33,690 nt of DNA from assembly GCF_001639065.2 (NCBI RefSeq), contig NZ_LQXO02000035.1:1-33690 (forward strand), given 5' to 3'. The stretch's first letter is position 1. Each line of letters begins with the position of its first letter. The position numbers were made by a program, and so were the translations under genes. A model generated the notes under the pieces. That model saw only the letters and a program-made list of their open reading frames with translations, had not been told where the DNA came from and did no database searches. Below, in pieces: positions 1 to 7,361 of the stretch. Origin of the DNA: Vibrio barjaei (GTDB lineage Bacteria; Pseudomonadota; Gammaproteobacteria; Enterobacterales; Vibrionaceae).

Positions 1-11
1 CCACTCCGCCA
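1..11 (+). tRNA. 3' end of a tRNA, probably tRNA-Asp (partial)
   Basis: The window opens with CCACTCC-G-CCA, which has the form of a 7-nt acceptor 3' strand, a discriminator G and the encoded CCA tail. Vibrio tRNA-Asp, recalled from memory, begins GGAGTGG and ends this way, and in Vibrio it commonly follows the 5S gene of an rrn operon. Only 11 nt are visible, so the isotype is inferred. A terminator follows within 10 nt, as expected at the end of an rrn-tRNA transcript. Confidence 0.6.
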
Positions 12-20
12 CTTATTAGA

Positions 21-50
21 AAACCCGATGCGAAAGCGTCGGGTTTTTTA
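21..50 (+). terminator. Rho-independent terminator of the upstream rrn/tRNA transcript
   Basis: An 11-bp stem (21-31 pairing with 36-46, one G-U pair) closed by a GAAA tetraloop is followed by a T run. It lies directly after the tRNA 3' end. Confidence 0.9.
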
Positions 51-200
51 TTATCTAGAGTTTAGTAATTCCCTTTCCTAGTACCGTTTTTATCGACTTA
101 AACGGGTTTTTACCTCTAGTCGCTGCAGTCTCACGGTTGTCATAGTTTTCATATAGCTATTCAAGTCTACATCCACATCTATCAGTTAAGTTAATTGCAA

Positions 201-219
201 GTAATTGAGAATCATTATC
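201..219 (+). promoter_or_regulatory. Fur box upstream of the multicopper oxidase
   Basis: The sequence GTAATTGAGAATCATTATC matches the 19-bp Fur consensus GATAATGATAATCATTATC at 15 of 19 positions, with the right half perfect. It ends 26 nt before the oxidase start codon. A possible TTGCAA (195-200) / TCTAAT (218-223) promoter would be overlapped by it. Iron repression by Fur is inferred. Confidence 0.65.
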
Positions 220-245
220 TAATAGATCAAAAAAGGACTATTAGA

Positions 246-1628
246 ATGAATCTATCTCGCCGTACTTTCTTAAAAAACTCATTATCATTTTCTGCTATTG
301 CCGCTATTCCGGGGTGTTCACTAACAAAAGTGTCTGAGTCACATGATCGCATCATTTATGAACTGATGGCGCAACCTACGACTGCAGAACTTGTTCCAGG
401 ATATCAAACTGAGGTCTTAGGCTTTAACGGCCAGATTCCTGCACCTACAATTCGCTGCAAGCAAGGACAGAAGGTAGTAATTCGTTTCACCAACAACCTA
501 GATGAACCCACGACGATTCACTGGCACGGACTTCGAATACCTATCGAGATGGATGGCGTACCTTTCCTAAGTCAGCCCCCGATAATGCCTAATGAAACCT
601 TTATCTATGAATTTACGCCGCCAGATGCCGGAACCTTTTGGTATCACCCTCATATGAATAGCGTAGTTCAGCTCGGCAAGGGATTGGTTGGAGCGCTTAT
701 TGTTGAAGAGAACAAGCCTTTAGAATTCGATCATGACATGGAGTTAGTGTTAAAAAACTGGCATGTAGACAAACAAGGCAATTGGAAGCAGCTAATGATT
801 CCCCGTTATAGCGCACGTATGGGCACTCCTGGTGAGTGGGGAACAGTTAATGGTACCAATGAACCTAATTACAAAGTTCGTCCTAACGGGCTTATTAGAG
901 CGCGTGTGATAAATGTTGATAATACCTTAACTTATAAACTTGCAGTAGAAGGAGCGACGGCTTGGGTGATTGCTATCGATGGAAACCCAATATCCACTCC
1001 GTATAAGCTTACCAACCATAAAATGGGCCCAGGTATGCGTCTTGATTTGGCCATAGTTGCCCCTAAGCAAGATGGTTCTACAGTTTATGTTCGCCACCTA
1101 AAGGGTGATTTTCCATTTCCTCTTTGTACTTTCTCAGTCAAAGGTGAGAGCGTTGCTAAGGAACAAAAGATACCATCCTTACCATTAAACCCAATTCCAA
1201 AGCCTGACCTATCGAATGCCATCACCAAGGACTTTGTCTTCGAGTGGGAAGGGGCTGTTACTCCAGCAAGTAAAGATGGCAAGGCTATACCTAATTTCTG
1301 GTTAATGAACAAACGAGCCTGGGAAGGAATGAGTAAAGTTAAAATTCCAGATCCTATTGCAGAGTTGGAGTTGGGCCGTACTTATATTTTCGATCTCAGA
1401 AATGTCACGCAGTATCACCATCCTATTCATCTACACGGTCACACTTTTACAGTGCTTGAACTGGATGGCCAAGAGGTCGAGCCATTTCATACCGACACTG
1501 TGTTACTTGGAAAAAACGGCAGAGCAAAAGTTGCATTTGTTGCAGATAACCCTGGAAGTTGGATGTATCACTGCCATGTTATTGAACATATGAAGACAGG
1601 ACTAATGGGATACGTCAAAGTTAGCTAA
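246..1628 (+). CDS. Tat-exported multicopper oxidase (CueO/FtsP/laccase-like)
   Basis: Periplasmic three-domain multicopper oxidase of 460 aa that probably oxidises a metal ion (Cu(I) or Fe(II)) or a phenolic substrate with O2; the substrate cannot be read from sequence. All copper-ligand motifs are visible: HWH (about residues 92-94), YHPH (about 133-136), HPIHLHGH (about 392-399) and the type-1 site HCHVIEHMKTGLM (about 442-454) with Cys, His and axial Met. The N-terminus carries a perfect Tat motif, SRRTFLK (4-10), then a short hydrophobic stretch and IPGC (21-24), which might be a lipobox. The ATG at 246 is chosen because AAAAGGA lies 8-9 nt upstream and the Tat motif is then at the N-terminus. 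An in-frame TTG at 195 would read through the Fur box. No Met-rich copper-binding insert like that of CueO is seen. Confidence 0.9.
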   Translation: MNLSRRTFLKNSLSFSAIAAIPGCSLTKVSESHDRIIYELMAQPTTAELVPGYQTEVLGFNGQIPAPTIRCKQGQKVVIRFTNNLDEPTTIHWHGLRIPIEMDGVPFLSQPPIMPNETFIYEFTPPDAGTFWYHPHMNSVVQLGKGLVGALIVEENKPLEFDHDMELVLKNWHVDKQGNWKQLMIPRYSARMGTPGEWGTVNGTNEPNYKVRPNGLIRARVINVDNTLTYKLAVEGATAWVIAIDGNPISTPYKLTNHKMGPGMRLDLAIVAPKQDGSTVYVRHLKGDFPFPLCTFSVKGESVAKEQKIPSLPLNPIPKPDLSNAITKDFVFEWEGAVTPASKDGKAIPNFWLMNKRAWEGMSKVKIPDPIAELELGRTYIFDLRNVTQYHHPIHLHGHTFTVLELDGQEVEPFHTDTVLLGKNGRAKVAFVADNPGSWMYHCHVIEHMKTGLMGYVKVS

Positions 1629-1774
1629 AAGTGACTCCTGTAACGTTTTAAATTTTGACCACTAACGATAGACTATCTGTGTCTTATGAAAACATAATTT
1701 TCGCTGACTTCTGTCGAAATCATCAAGTGTTCGTATACTATTAGCTCTATAGGCATTTTATTTTTAGGTACTCG

Positions 1775-2161
1775 ATGATGGGTCAGTTTGCAGTTTTAGG
1801 TTTTATAGCGATAGGTGGTGCTTTTGGTGCATGCTCACGCTACTTAGTTTCAGAACTATGTATTGTACTTTTTGGTCGTGGGTTTCCTTATGGGACACTT
1901 ACCGTTAACGTAGTTGGTTCGTTTATCATGGGGTTACTCATAGCTGCTTTTGAGACTGAGATCCTGGCCCCAGAGCCATGGCGTCAAATAATAGGTCTTG
2001 GGTTTCTTGGCGCTTTAACGACATTCTCTACGTTTTCCATGGACAATGTACTCTTGATGCAACAGGGAGCATTTCTGAAAATGGGGCTCAATGTTCTACT
2101 CAATGTGGTTCTAAGTATCTCGGCATGTTGGATAGGGTTTCAGTTACTGATCAAAAGTTAA
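1775..2161 (+). CDS. crcB: Fluoride channel CrcB (Fluc family)
   Basis: Small inner-membrane protein of 128 aa that exports fluoride as a dual-topology dimer. Family signatures are GGAFGACSRYLVS near the N-terminus, GTLTVNVVGSF around residues 41-51 (with the conserved Asn), and GFLGALTTFSTFS around 76-88 (the polar/Phe track lining the pore). Four hydrophobic helices are visible and the length is typical. Two ATGs lie in tandem (1775 and 1778), and the AGG at 1766-1768 allows either. The fluoride riboswitch often found before crcB is not recognisable in the 146 bp upstream. No terminator is seen before the thi promoter. Confidence 0.92.
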   Translation: MMGQFAVLGFIAIGGAFGACSRYLVSELCIVLFGRGFPYGTLTVNVVGSFIMGLLIAAFETEILAPEPWRQIIGLGFLGALTTFSTFSMDNVLLMQQGAFLKMGLNVLLNVVLSISACWIGFQLLIKS

Positions 2162-2182
2162 ACAAAAAGATACATAGTTTGG

Positions 2183-2212
2183 TTGAAAAATCGGAACTAA
2201 TTATTCTATAAT
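2183..2212 (+). promoter_or_regulatory. Sigma-70 promoter of the thi operon
   Basis: TTGAAA (2183-2188), an 18-bp spacer and a perfect TATAAT (2207-2212). It would start RNA a few bases before the TPP aptamer, which begins at 2223. Confidence 0.75.
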
Positions 2213-2222
2213 CGCTTCAATA

Positions 2223-2304
2223 CTTGTCGGAGTGCCTTAGGGCTGAGACCGTTAATTCGGGATCCGTTGAACCTGATCTGGTTAGTACCAGCGAAGGGAA
2301 CAGG
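2223..2304 (+). promoter_or_regulatory. TPP riboswitch (THI element)
   Basis: The conserved blocks of the TPP aptamer are present in order: GGAGTGCC, GGCTGAGACC, GAACCTGATCTGG, TTAGTACCAGCGAAGGGAA. P1 can be drawn as CTTGT (2223-2227) with ACAGG (2300-2304). The 3' strand of P1 contains the first three bases of the AGGAG Shine-Dalgarno at 2302-2306, so TPP binding should mask that ribosome site. The site belongs to a 10-codon leader ORF at 2314, not to thiC at 2434. No strong intrinsic terminator is seen between aptamer and thiC. Confidence 0.95.
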
Positions 2305-2313
2305 AGAAATAAA

Positions 2314-2346
2314 ATGGAAACCCTCCCTCTTTTATTTATCAAATAG
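2314..2346 (+). CDS. Possible 10-codon leader peptide gated by the TPP riboswitch
   Basis: An ATG lies 7 nt after a strong AGGAG (2302-2306) and opens METLPLLFIK followed by TAG. The Shine-Dalgarno overlaps the 3' strand of the riboswitch P1 helix. The stop lies 87 nt before thiC, which has its own AAGGA. It may be a real leader peptide coupling TPP sensing to Rho-dependent termination, or the relic of an older operon start. Conservation would decide between these. Confidence 0.4.
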   Translation: METLPLLFIK

Positions 2347-2433
2347 CGCAAGCTATTGTGGTTGATACCTCTTGTACTCACACATCCGTCAAGCATTTAT
2401 CTTTTATAACTATATGATATATAAGGAAATGCT

Positions 2434-4356
2434 ATGTCGACACGTAAGCAAAGTAGACTGGAAGCAAAAAACTTCATCGATACGCTATCGGTGACTCCCT
2501 ATCCAAACTCTCAGAAGACCTATATTCAAGGTAGCCGCAGTGACTTACAAGTCCCTATGCGTGAGATATCGTTGGCCGATAGCCTAATTGGAGGCAGTCA
2601 AGATAACCCTATCTATGTTCCCAACGAACCTATTCATGTCTATGACACGTCCGGTGTTTATACCGATCCAAACCACCATATTGACCTCTATTCAGGCCTA
2701 CCAAAGTTAAGAGAACAATGGATTGATGAACGTTCTGATACGGAAGTATTAGCCGGTGTGAGCTCTGAATTTGCCAAAGAGAGACTTGAGGATGAGACGC
2801 TTGACGAGCTTCGCTATGGTCAGCTTCCCCGTATTCGACGGGGTGTAGAGGGCGTATGTGTTACTCAGCTCCATTATGCTAGGAAAGGCATCATTACCCC
2901 TGAAATGGAATACATCGCGATACGCGAGAATATGGGACGTCAAAAACTCAATGATGAAATGCTCACCCAGCAGCATCCGGGTCAACACTTTGGTGCTAAT
3001 CTACCTAAAGAGATTACGCCAGAATTCGTTCGAAAAGAGGTAGCTGAAGGGCGCGCGATCATTCCTTCCAATATTAACCACCCCGAGTCAGAGCCAATGA
3101 TCATTGGACGCAATTTCTTGGTGAAGGTTAATGCCAATATTGGCAATTCATCAGTAACTTCATCGATTGAAGAAGAAGTAGAAAAACTTGTTTGGGGCAC
3201 TCGTTGGGGCGCCGATACGGTAATGGATTTGTCGACGGGCCGTAATATCCACGAAACCAGAGAGTGGATATTAAGAAATAGCCCAGTGCCAATTGGTACG
3301 GTTCCTATGTATCAAGCCTTAGAAAAGGTGAATGGGGTTGCTGAAAATCTTACTTGGGAAGTTATGCGTGATACGCTTATCGAGCAAGCAGAGCAGGGCG
3401 TTGACTACTTTACTATACATGCTGGCTTACTTCTGAGTCATATTCCGATGACTGCTAAACGTGTTACTGGAATCGTATCTCGCGGCGGATCCATTATTGC
3501 TAAGTGGTGTCTTGCCCACCACGAGGAGAGTTTCCTCTATACCAACTTCAAAGAAATCTGTGAGATATGTGCACGCTATGACGTGGCTCTTTCCTTAGGA
3601 GATGGCCTACGCCCTGGCTCTATTGCTGATGCCAATGATGAAGCTCAGTTTGCCGAACTACGCACACTTGGGAAACTCACTAAAATTGCTTGGGAACACG
3701 ATGTACAAGTAATTATTGAAGGTCCAGGCCATGTTCCAATGCATATGATCAAAGAGAATATGGAAGAGCAACTGGAGCATTGTCACGAAGCACCATTCTA
3801 CACGTTGGGTCCACTCACAACAGATATTGCACCAGGATATGACCACATTACGTCAGGTATTGGTGCGGCTATGATTGGCTGGTACGGGTGCGCTATGCTG
3901 TGCTATGTCACTCCAAAAGAACACCTCGGTCTACCAAACAAAGACGATGTAAAAACTGGGCTTATCACCTATAAGCTCGCCGCTCACGCTGCCGACTTAG
4001 CTAAAGGGCATCCTGGTGCACAAATTCGGGACAACGCTTTGTCAAAGGCTCGTTTTGAGTTCCGTTGGGAAGACCAGTTTAACTTGTCATTAGACCCTGA
4101 TACCGCGCGTCAATTTCACGATGAGACCCTCCCTCAGGAGTCCGGAAAAGTCGCTCACTTTTGTTCTATGTGCGGACCTAAATTCTGCTCAATGAAAATA
4201 TCTCAAGAAGTTCGAGAATACGCCAAAGAGCAGCAAGGGGCTGAGAGCATCGACATCAAATTGATTGATGATCCATTGGAAGGTATGCGTCAAAAATCTA
4301 AAGAGTTCAGAGCTACGGGCGCCGAACTCTATCATCCAGCCGTAACTGAAGAGTAA
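2434..4356 (+). CDS. thiC: Phosphomethylpyrimidine synthase ThiC
   Basis: Radical-SAM enzyme of 640 aa that rearranges aminoimidazole ribotide into HMP-phosphate, the pyrimidine half of thiamine. The noncanonical C-terminal 4Fe-4S motif CX2CX4C is visible as CSMCGPKFC (C577, C580, C585). Other recognisable ThiC blocks are NANIGNS, GADTVMDLSTG, SRGGSI, and EGPGHVPM followed by GPLTTDIAPGYDHI. The start is an ATG with AAGGA about 7 nt upstream. It is the first large gene of thiCEFSGH. Expression should fall when TPP is abundant, through the leader riboswitch. Confidence 0.98.
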   Translation: MSTRKQSRLEAKNFIDTLSVTPYPNSQKTYIQGSRSDLQVPMREISLADSLIGGSQDNPIYVPNEPIHVYDTSGVYTDPNHHIDLYSGLPKLREQWIDERSDTEVLAGVSSEFAKERLEDETLDELRYGQLPRIRRGVEGVCVTQLHYARKGIITPEMEYIAIRENMGRQKLNDEMLTQQHPGQHFGANLPKEITPEFVRKEVAEGRAIIPSNINHPESEPMIIGRNFLVKVNANIGNSSVTSSIEEEVEKLVWGTRWGADTVMDLSTGRNIHETREWILRNSPVPIGTVPMYQALEKVNGVAENLTWEVMRDTLIEQAEQGVDYFTIHAGLLLSHIPMTAKRVTGIVSRGGSIIAKWCLAHHEESFLYTNFKEICEICARYDVALSLGDGLRPGSIADANDEAQFAELRTLGKLTKIAWEHDVQVIIEGPGHVPMHMIKENMEEQLEHCHEAPFYTLGPLTTDIAPGYDHITSGIGAAMIGWYGCAMLCYVTPKEHLGLPNKDDVKTGLITYKLAAHAADLAKGHPGAQIRDNALSKARFEFRWEDQFNLSLDPDTARQFHDETLPQESGKVAHFCSMCGPKFCSMKISQEVREYAKEQQGAESIDIKLIDDPLEGMRQKSKEFRATGAELYHPAVTEE

Positions 4357-4371
4357 GCGAAGGAGCTTCCG

Positions 4372-5607
4372 TTGACACTTTTAATCCCATCTAATCATCA
4401 AGATCTTATTGAACGCGTTCGTCATGTTCTGTCGTTAGCGCAGAGTGTAGGCTTTGATATCGACGATATTCAGATATCAGAAGTCAAAGATTCGGATGTT
4501 ATTCACATTGATGACTCTGAACGTCGCCAAATCATCAGTTCTGATCTGCTATCAGTGCAAATGAATAATGAGGCGGACTATCGACTTCACTATCACCATG
4601 GTTTTGTAGAAAGCGATTTCCCCAAGGTGATGCAGTCAATGACGCTTGGAGACGTTTATATTGATGTTCATTCGGAGTTTGAACGCAAGGATATATGGTC
4701 TTGTCGTGAAGAGGTGATTAAGGCGTCATCGGGAGCGCTATCGTTAGCTGATGCTCAAGAGCACTTAGCTTGGTTTATTGTCTCTATTGTGTTGGATTTT
4801 CCTCTTGAAGATGCTGTTATGTTGGCTAGAGCTGGAAGTGTTTCACGTGAAACATGGCCATCAACAAGGGAGCAGTTCTTCACTCCGGTGATAGAAAACT
4901 CTCATCTAGCTATTAAAGTGGGATGGGCAGTGAGAGCGGCCACATCCGTATTTCCCACGTTATCTAAAAGCAGTCTGGGGCTGTACCCGGTTGTTGATAA
5001 CGTAGAGTGGATTGAGCGCTTACTGAAACAAGGTATAAAAACGATTCAATTAAGAATCAAAGACCCTGATTACCCTAATCTTGCTCAGCAGATTCAGAAA
5101 GCCATTCAATTGGGTGAGCAGTATGACGCGCAAGTATTTATCAATGACTACTGGCAATTGGCTATTGAGTATGGCGCCTTTGGTGTACACCTAGGTCAAG
5201 AAGATATCGAGACTGCAGACCTTACCTTGTTAGCATCTAATAATATCGCGCTTGGTCTTTCTACCCATGGTTATTATGAACTGCTTCGTGTGGTCCAAAT
5301 TCATCCCAGCTACATCGCATTAGGTCACATCTTTCCGACAACGACTAAAGTCATGCCATCAAGACCTCAGGGATTGGTACGACTCGCTCTGTATCAGCAA
5401 TTGATCGACTCTATTCAATATGGAGAGAAGCTTGGTTACCCAACAGTTGCTATTGGCGGTATTGATCTGCAAACCGCTAAACCTGTTTGGGATTGTGGTG
5501 TTACCAGCCTAGCGGTAGTGAGAGCTTTAACATTAGCGGCTGATACTCAGCACGTTATCGATGAGTTCTCACTAATAATGGCAGGAGAGCGTGATGGTCT
5601 CCGATAA
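4372..5607 (+). CDS. thiE: Thiamine-phosphate synthase ThiE with a long N-terminal extension
   Basis: The C-terminal ~210 residues (203-411) form a TMP synthase TIM barrel that joins HMP-PP and HET-P. Blocks seen are GLYPVVD, TIQLRIKD, VFINDYW, GVHLGQED, LGLSTHGYYE, YIALGHIFPTTTK and VAIGGIDL. The first ~195 residues are extra relative to E. coli ThiE. Their last part (about 120-165, including FPLEDAVMLARAGSVSRETWP) resembles the C-terminal helices of ThiD/PfkB kinases, but no GTGC anion-hole motif is present, so a catalytically dead ThiD remnant is my inference. The start is TTG with AAGGAG 7 nt upstream, 15 nt after thiC. Residues S156-T161 are encoded by a perfect parS site. The 3' end overlaps thiF by 14 nt. 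Confidence 0.93.
   Translation: MTLLIPSNHQDLIERVRHVLSLAQSVGFDIDDIQISEVKDSDVIHIDDSERRQIISSDLLSVQMNNEADYRLHYHHGFVESDFPKVMQSMTLGDVYIDVHSEFERKDIWSCREEVIKASSGALSLADAQEHLAWFIVSIVLDFPLEDAVMLARAGSVSRETWPSTREQFFTPVIENSHLAIKVGWAVRAATSVFPTLSKSSLGLYPVVDNVEWIERLLKQGIKTIQLRIKDPDYPNLAQQIQKAIQLGEQYDAQVFINDYWQLAIEYGAFGVHLGQEDIETADLTLLASNNIALGLSTHGYYELLRVVQIHPSYIALGHIFPTTTKVMPSRPQGLVRLALYQQLIDSIQYGEKLGYPTVAIGGIDLQTAKPVWDCGVTSLAVVRALTLAADTQHVIDEFSLIMAGERDGLR
4839..4854. other. parS: parS centromere site inside thiE
   Basis: TGTTTCACGTGAAACA, a perfect 16-bp match to the bacterial parS palindrome bound by chromosomal ParB. It lies within thiE codons 156-161. parS sites cluster near the replication origin, so this places the window near ori of the main chromosome. 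Confidence 0.93.
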
Positions 5608-6388
5608 ACAGTTTCAACAATATCTAAGGCAGTTGAGCTTGCCCAATGTCGGTGAAAACGGCCAAGCGGCGATTTGTGAAAGTCATGTACTAATTGTTGG
5701 CTGCGGTGGATTAGGAACAGCAGCAAGCATGTATTTAGCTGGAGCGGGAGTAGGAAGAATCGTTATCGCTGATGATGATGATATCGAGCTGTCGAACTTA
5801 CCGAGACAAATTACCTATCGTTCAAATGAGGTTGGGCAATCCAAAGTAAAAACTCTGGCTGATTTTCTCAAGGCACAAAACCCAGACATTAATGTTAGGA
5901 CCATTAAGCGTCGTTTGCACGGTAGCCAGTTAGCGCTCGAGGTGTCCTTGGCAGATGTTGTGATTGACTGCACTGACAATATAAAAACTCGGCAGGCAAT
6001 AAACAAAGCCTGTGTTGAGAATCGCAAAGCTCTAGTGACTGCCGCCGCGATAGGTTGGAGCGGTCAATTGTCGGTATTTCAATTCTCTAAACTAGCCACA
6101 CCTTGTTATCACTGCCTCTATCCATTCGAAGAACTCGACACGGCAATGAAATGTTCAGAGTCGAGTGTAATGGGACCGGTAGTAGGGATGATGGGCGTCT
6201 ATCAAGCATTAGAGGCACTAAAGGTTATTACAGATTTAGCTAATAGCAGTCACCCAGAGTTGAAGCTGTTTGATGGCTTAACTGGACAGTGGCAGTCCCT
6301 CAAGATTTCTCGTGATGAGACGTGTTCAGTTTGCCGTGATTCGAAGATAACAACAGGAATCAAAAATGATCCAATTTACCGTAAATAA
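5594..6388 (+). CDS. thiF: ThiS adenylyltransferase ThiF
   Basis: E1-like enzyme of 264 aa that adenylates the C-terminal Gly-Gly of ThiS as the first step of sulfur transfer to the thiazole. It has an ATP-binding GCGGLG (36-41), DDDDIELSNLPRQ (about 60-72), and two zinc-binding Cys pairs, CYHC (171-174) and CSVC (244-247). A Cys at 187 sits before GPVVGMMG, where E. coli ThiF has its catalytic Cys. ATG 5594 is preferred over GTG 5591 because AGGAG (5583-5587) is then 6 nt away. It overlaps thiE by 14 nt and thiS by 23 nt, suggesting translational coupling. Confidence 0.96.
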   Translation: MVSDKQFQQYLRQLSLPNVGENGQAAICESHVLIVGCGGLGTAASMYLAGAGVGRIVIADDDDIELSNLPRQITYRSNEVGQSKVKTLADFLKAQNPDINVRTIKRRLHGSQLALEVSLADVVIDCTDNIKTRQAINKACVENRKALVTAAAIGWSGQLSVFQFSKLATPCYHCLYPFEELDTAMKCSESSVMGPVVGMMGVYQALEALKVITDLANSSHPELKLFDGLTGQWQSLKISRDETCSVCRDSKITTGIKNDPIYRK

Positions 6389-6569
6389 CGCACCGAAAGA
6401 AACCTCTCACGAGCTTAACCTCATTAGCGTATTCAAAGAGCTAGATATTGAAACGCAAGGCTGTGCGGTAGCAGTAGACGATGAAATTATACCAAGAGCC
6501 AAATGGTCAGATTTCACAGTCAAATCCAACATGTCCATCAATATTTTCCAAGCTATCGCAGGAGGCTAA
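6366..6569 (+). CDS. thiS: Sulfur carrier protein ThiS
   Basis: Ubiquitin-like sulfur carrier of 67 aa ending in AIAGG, the Gly-Gly tail that becomes adenylated by ThiF and then thiocarboxylated before donating sulfur in the ThiG reaction. The length is typical. The start lies within thiF, and the AGGAGG encoding the terminal Gly-Gly doubles as the ribosome site of thiG one base after the stop. Confidence 0.96.
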   Translation: MIQFTVNNAPKETSHELNLISVFKELDIETQGCAVAVDDEIIPRAKWSDFTVKSNMSINIFQAIAGG

Positions 6570-6570
6570 T

Positions 6571-7338
6571 ATGCTCACTATCGCCGGAAAGACCTTTAAC
6601 TCACGTTTGTTTACTGGAACGGGAAAGTTCGCCGATAAGTCACTTATGATTGCAGCTATTGCTGAAAGTCAGTCAGAGTTGGCAACCATGGCACTTAAAC
6701 GTGTTGACCTAAACCAACAAGATGACGACATTCTTAGTCCACTTATTGCTAATAACGTAAACCTATTACCTAATACATCTGGGGCGAAGAATGCAAAAGA
6801 TGCCGTCTTTGCTGCGCACTTAGCGCGCGAAGCTTTAGGCACAAATTGGCTGAAACTTGAAATTCATCCAGACCCAAAATACTTGCTACCAGATCCTATT
6901 GAGACCTTGAAGGCGGCGGAGCAGTTAGTAAAAGATGGGTTTGTTGTGCTTCCTTACTGCCACTCAGATCCTACGTTATGCAAGCATCTAGAAGAAGTGG
7001 GTTGTGCTGCGGTGATGCCTTTGGGAGCGCCTATTGGTAGTAACAAAGGTTTGGTAAGTCGTGATTTCTTAGAAATTATAATCGAGCAGGCTAACGTACC
7101 AGTGGTCGTTGATGCCGGAATCGGCGCGCCTTCTCATGCTGCGTTGGCAATGGAAATGGGCGCAGACGCTGTGTTGGTGAATACAGCGATTGCGGCGGCG
7201 GCAGATCCAGTTCAAATGGCTCGTGCATTTAAGTTCGCGGTTGAAGCTGGGCGTCTGGCTTATGAAAGTGGGCTAGCCGGAACAGTAAACCATGCGGTAG
7301 CATCCAGCCCGCTAACAGCTTTTCTTGATTCAATGTGA
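6571..7338 (+). CDS. thiG: Thiazole synthase ThiG
   Basis: TIM-barrel enzyme of 255 aa that combines DXP, ThiS-thiocarboxylate and dehydroglycine into thiazole phosphate. The Schiff-base lysine is probably Lys95 in NWLKLEIHPD. Phosphate-binding blocks VVVDAGIGAPSHAA and GADAVLVNTAIA are present. The ATG at 6571 (MLTIAGKTF) is used rather than an upstream in-frame start inside thiS: it has a perfect AGGAGG 5 nt before and gives the family length. ThiG and ThiH work as a complex and their genes are adjacent. Confidence 0.97.
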   Translation: MLTIAGKTFNSRLFTGTGKFADKSLMIAAIAESQSELATMALKRVDLNQQDDDILSPLIANNVNLLPNTSGAKNAKDAVFAAHLAREALGTNWLKLEIHPDPKYLLPDPIETLKAAEQLVKDGFVVLPYCHSDPTLCKHLEEVGCAAVMPLGAPIGSNKGLVSRDFLEIIIEQANVPVVVDAGIGAPSHAALAMEMGADAVLVNTAIAAAADPVQMARAFKFAVEAGRLAYESGLAGTVNHAVASSPLTAFLDSM

Positions 7339-7361
7339 GTTTGATAGATAAAGGTGAAACA

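Noticed and set aside
195..245. Longer start (TTG) for the multicopper oxidase
   Set aside because: It has no ribosome site, buries the Tat motif 17 residues in, and runs through the Fur box. ATG 246 has a good AAGGA.
1629..1774. Fluoride riboswitch before crcB
   Set aside because: The conserved crcB-motif blocks are not visible in these 146 bp; nothing else notable was seen there.
2305..2335. Intrinsic terminator after the TPP aptamer using AGGGA/TCCCT
   Set aside because: Only about five pairs form and the loop would be long; it is not convincing as a terminator.
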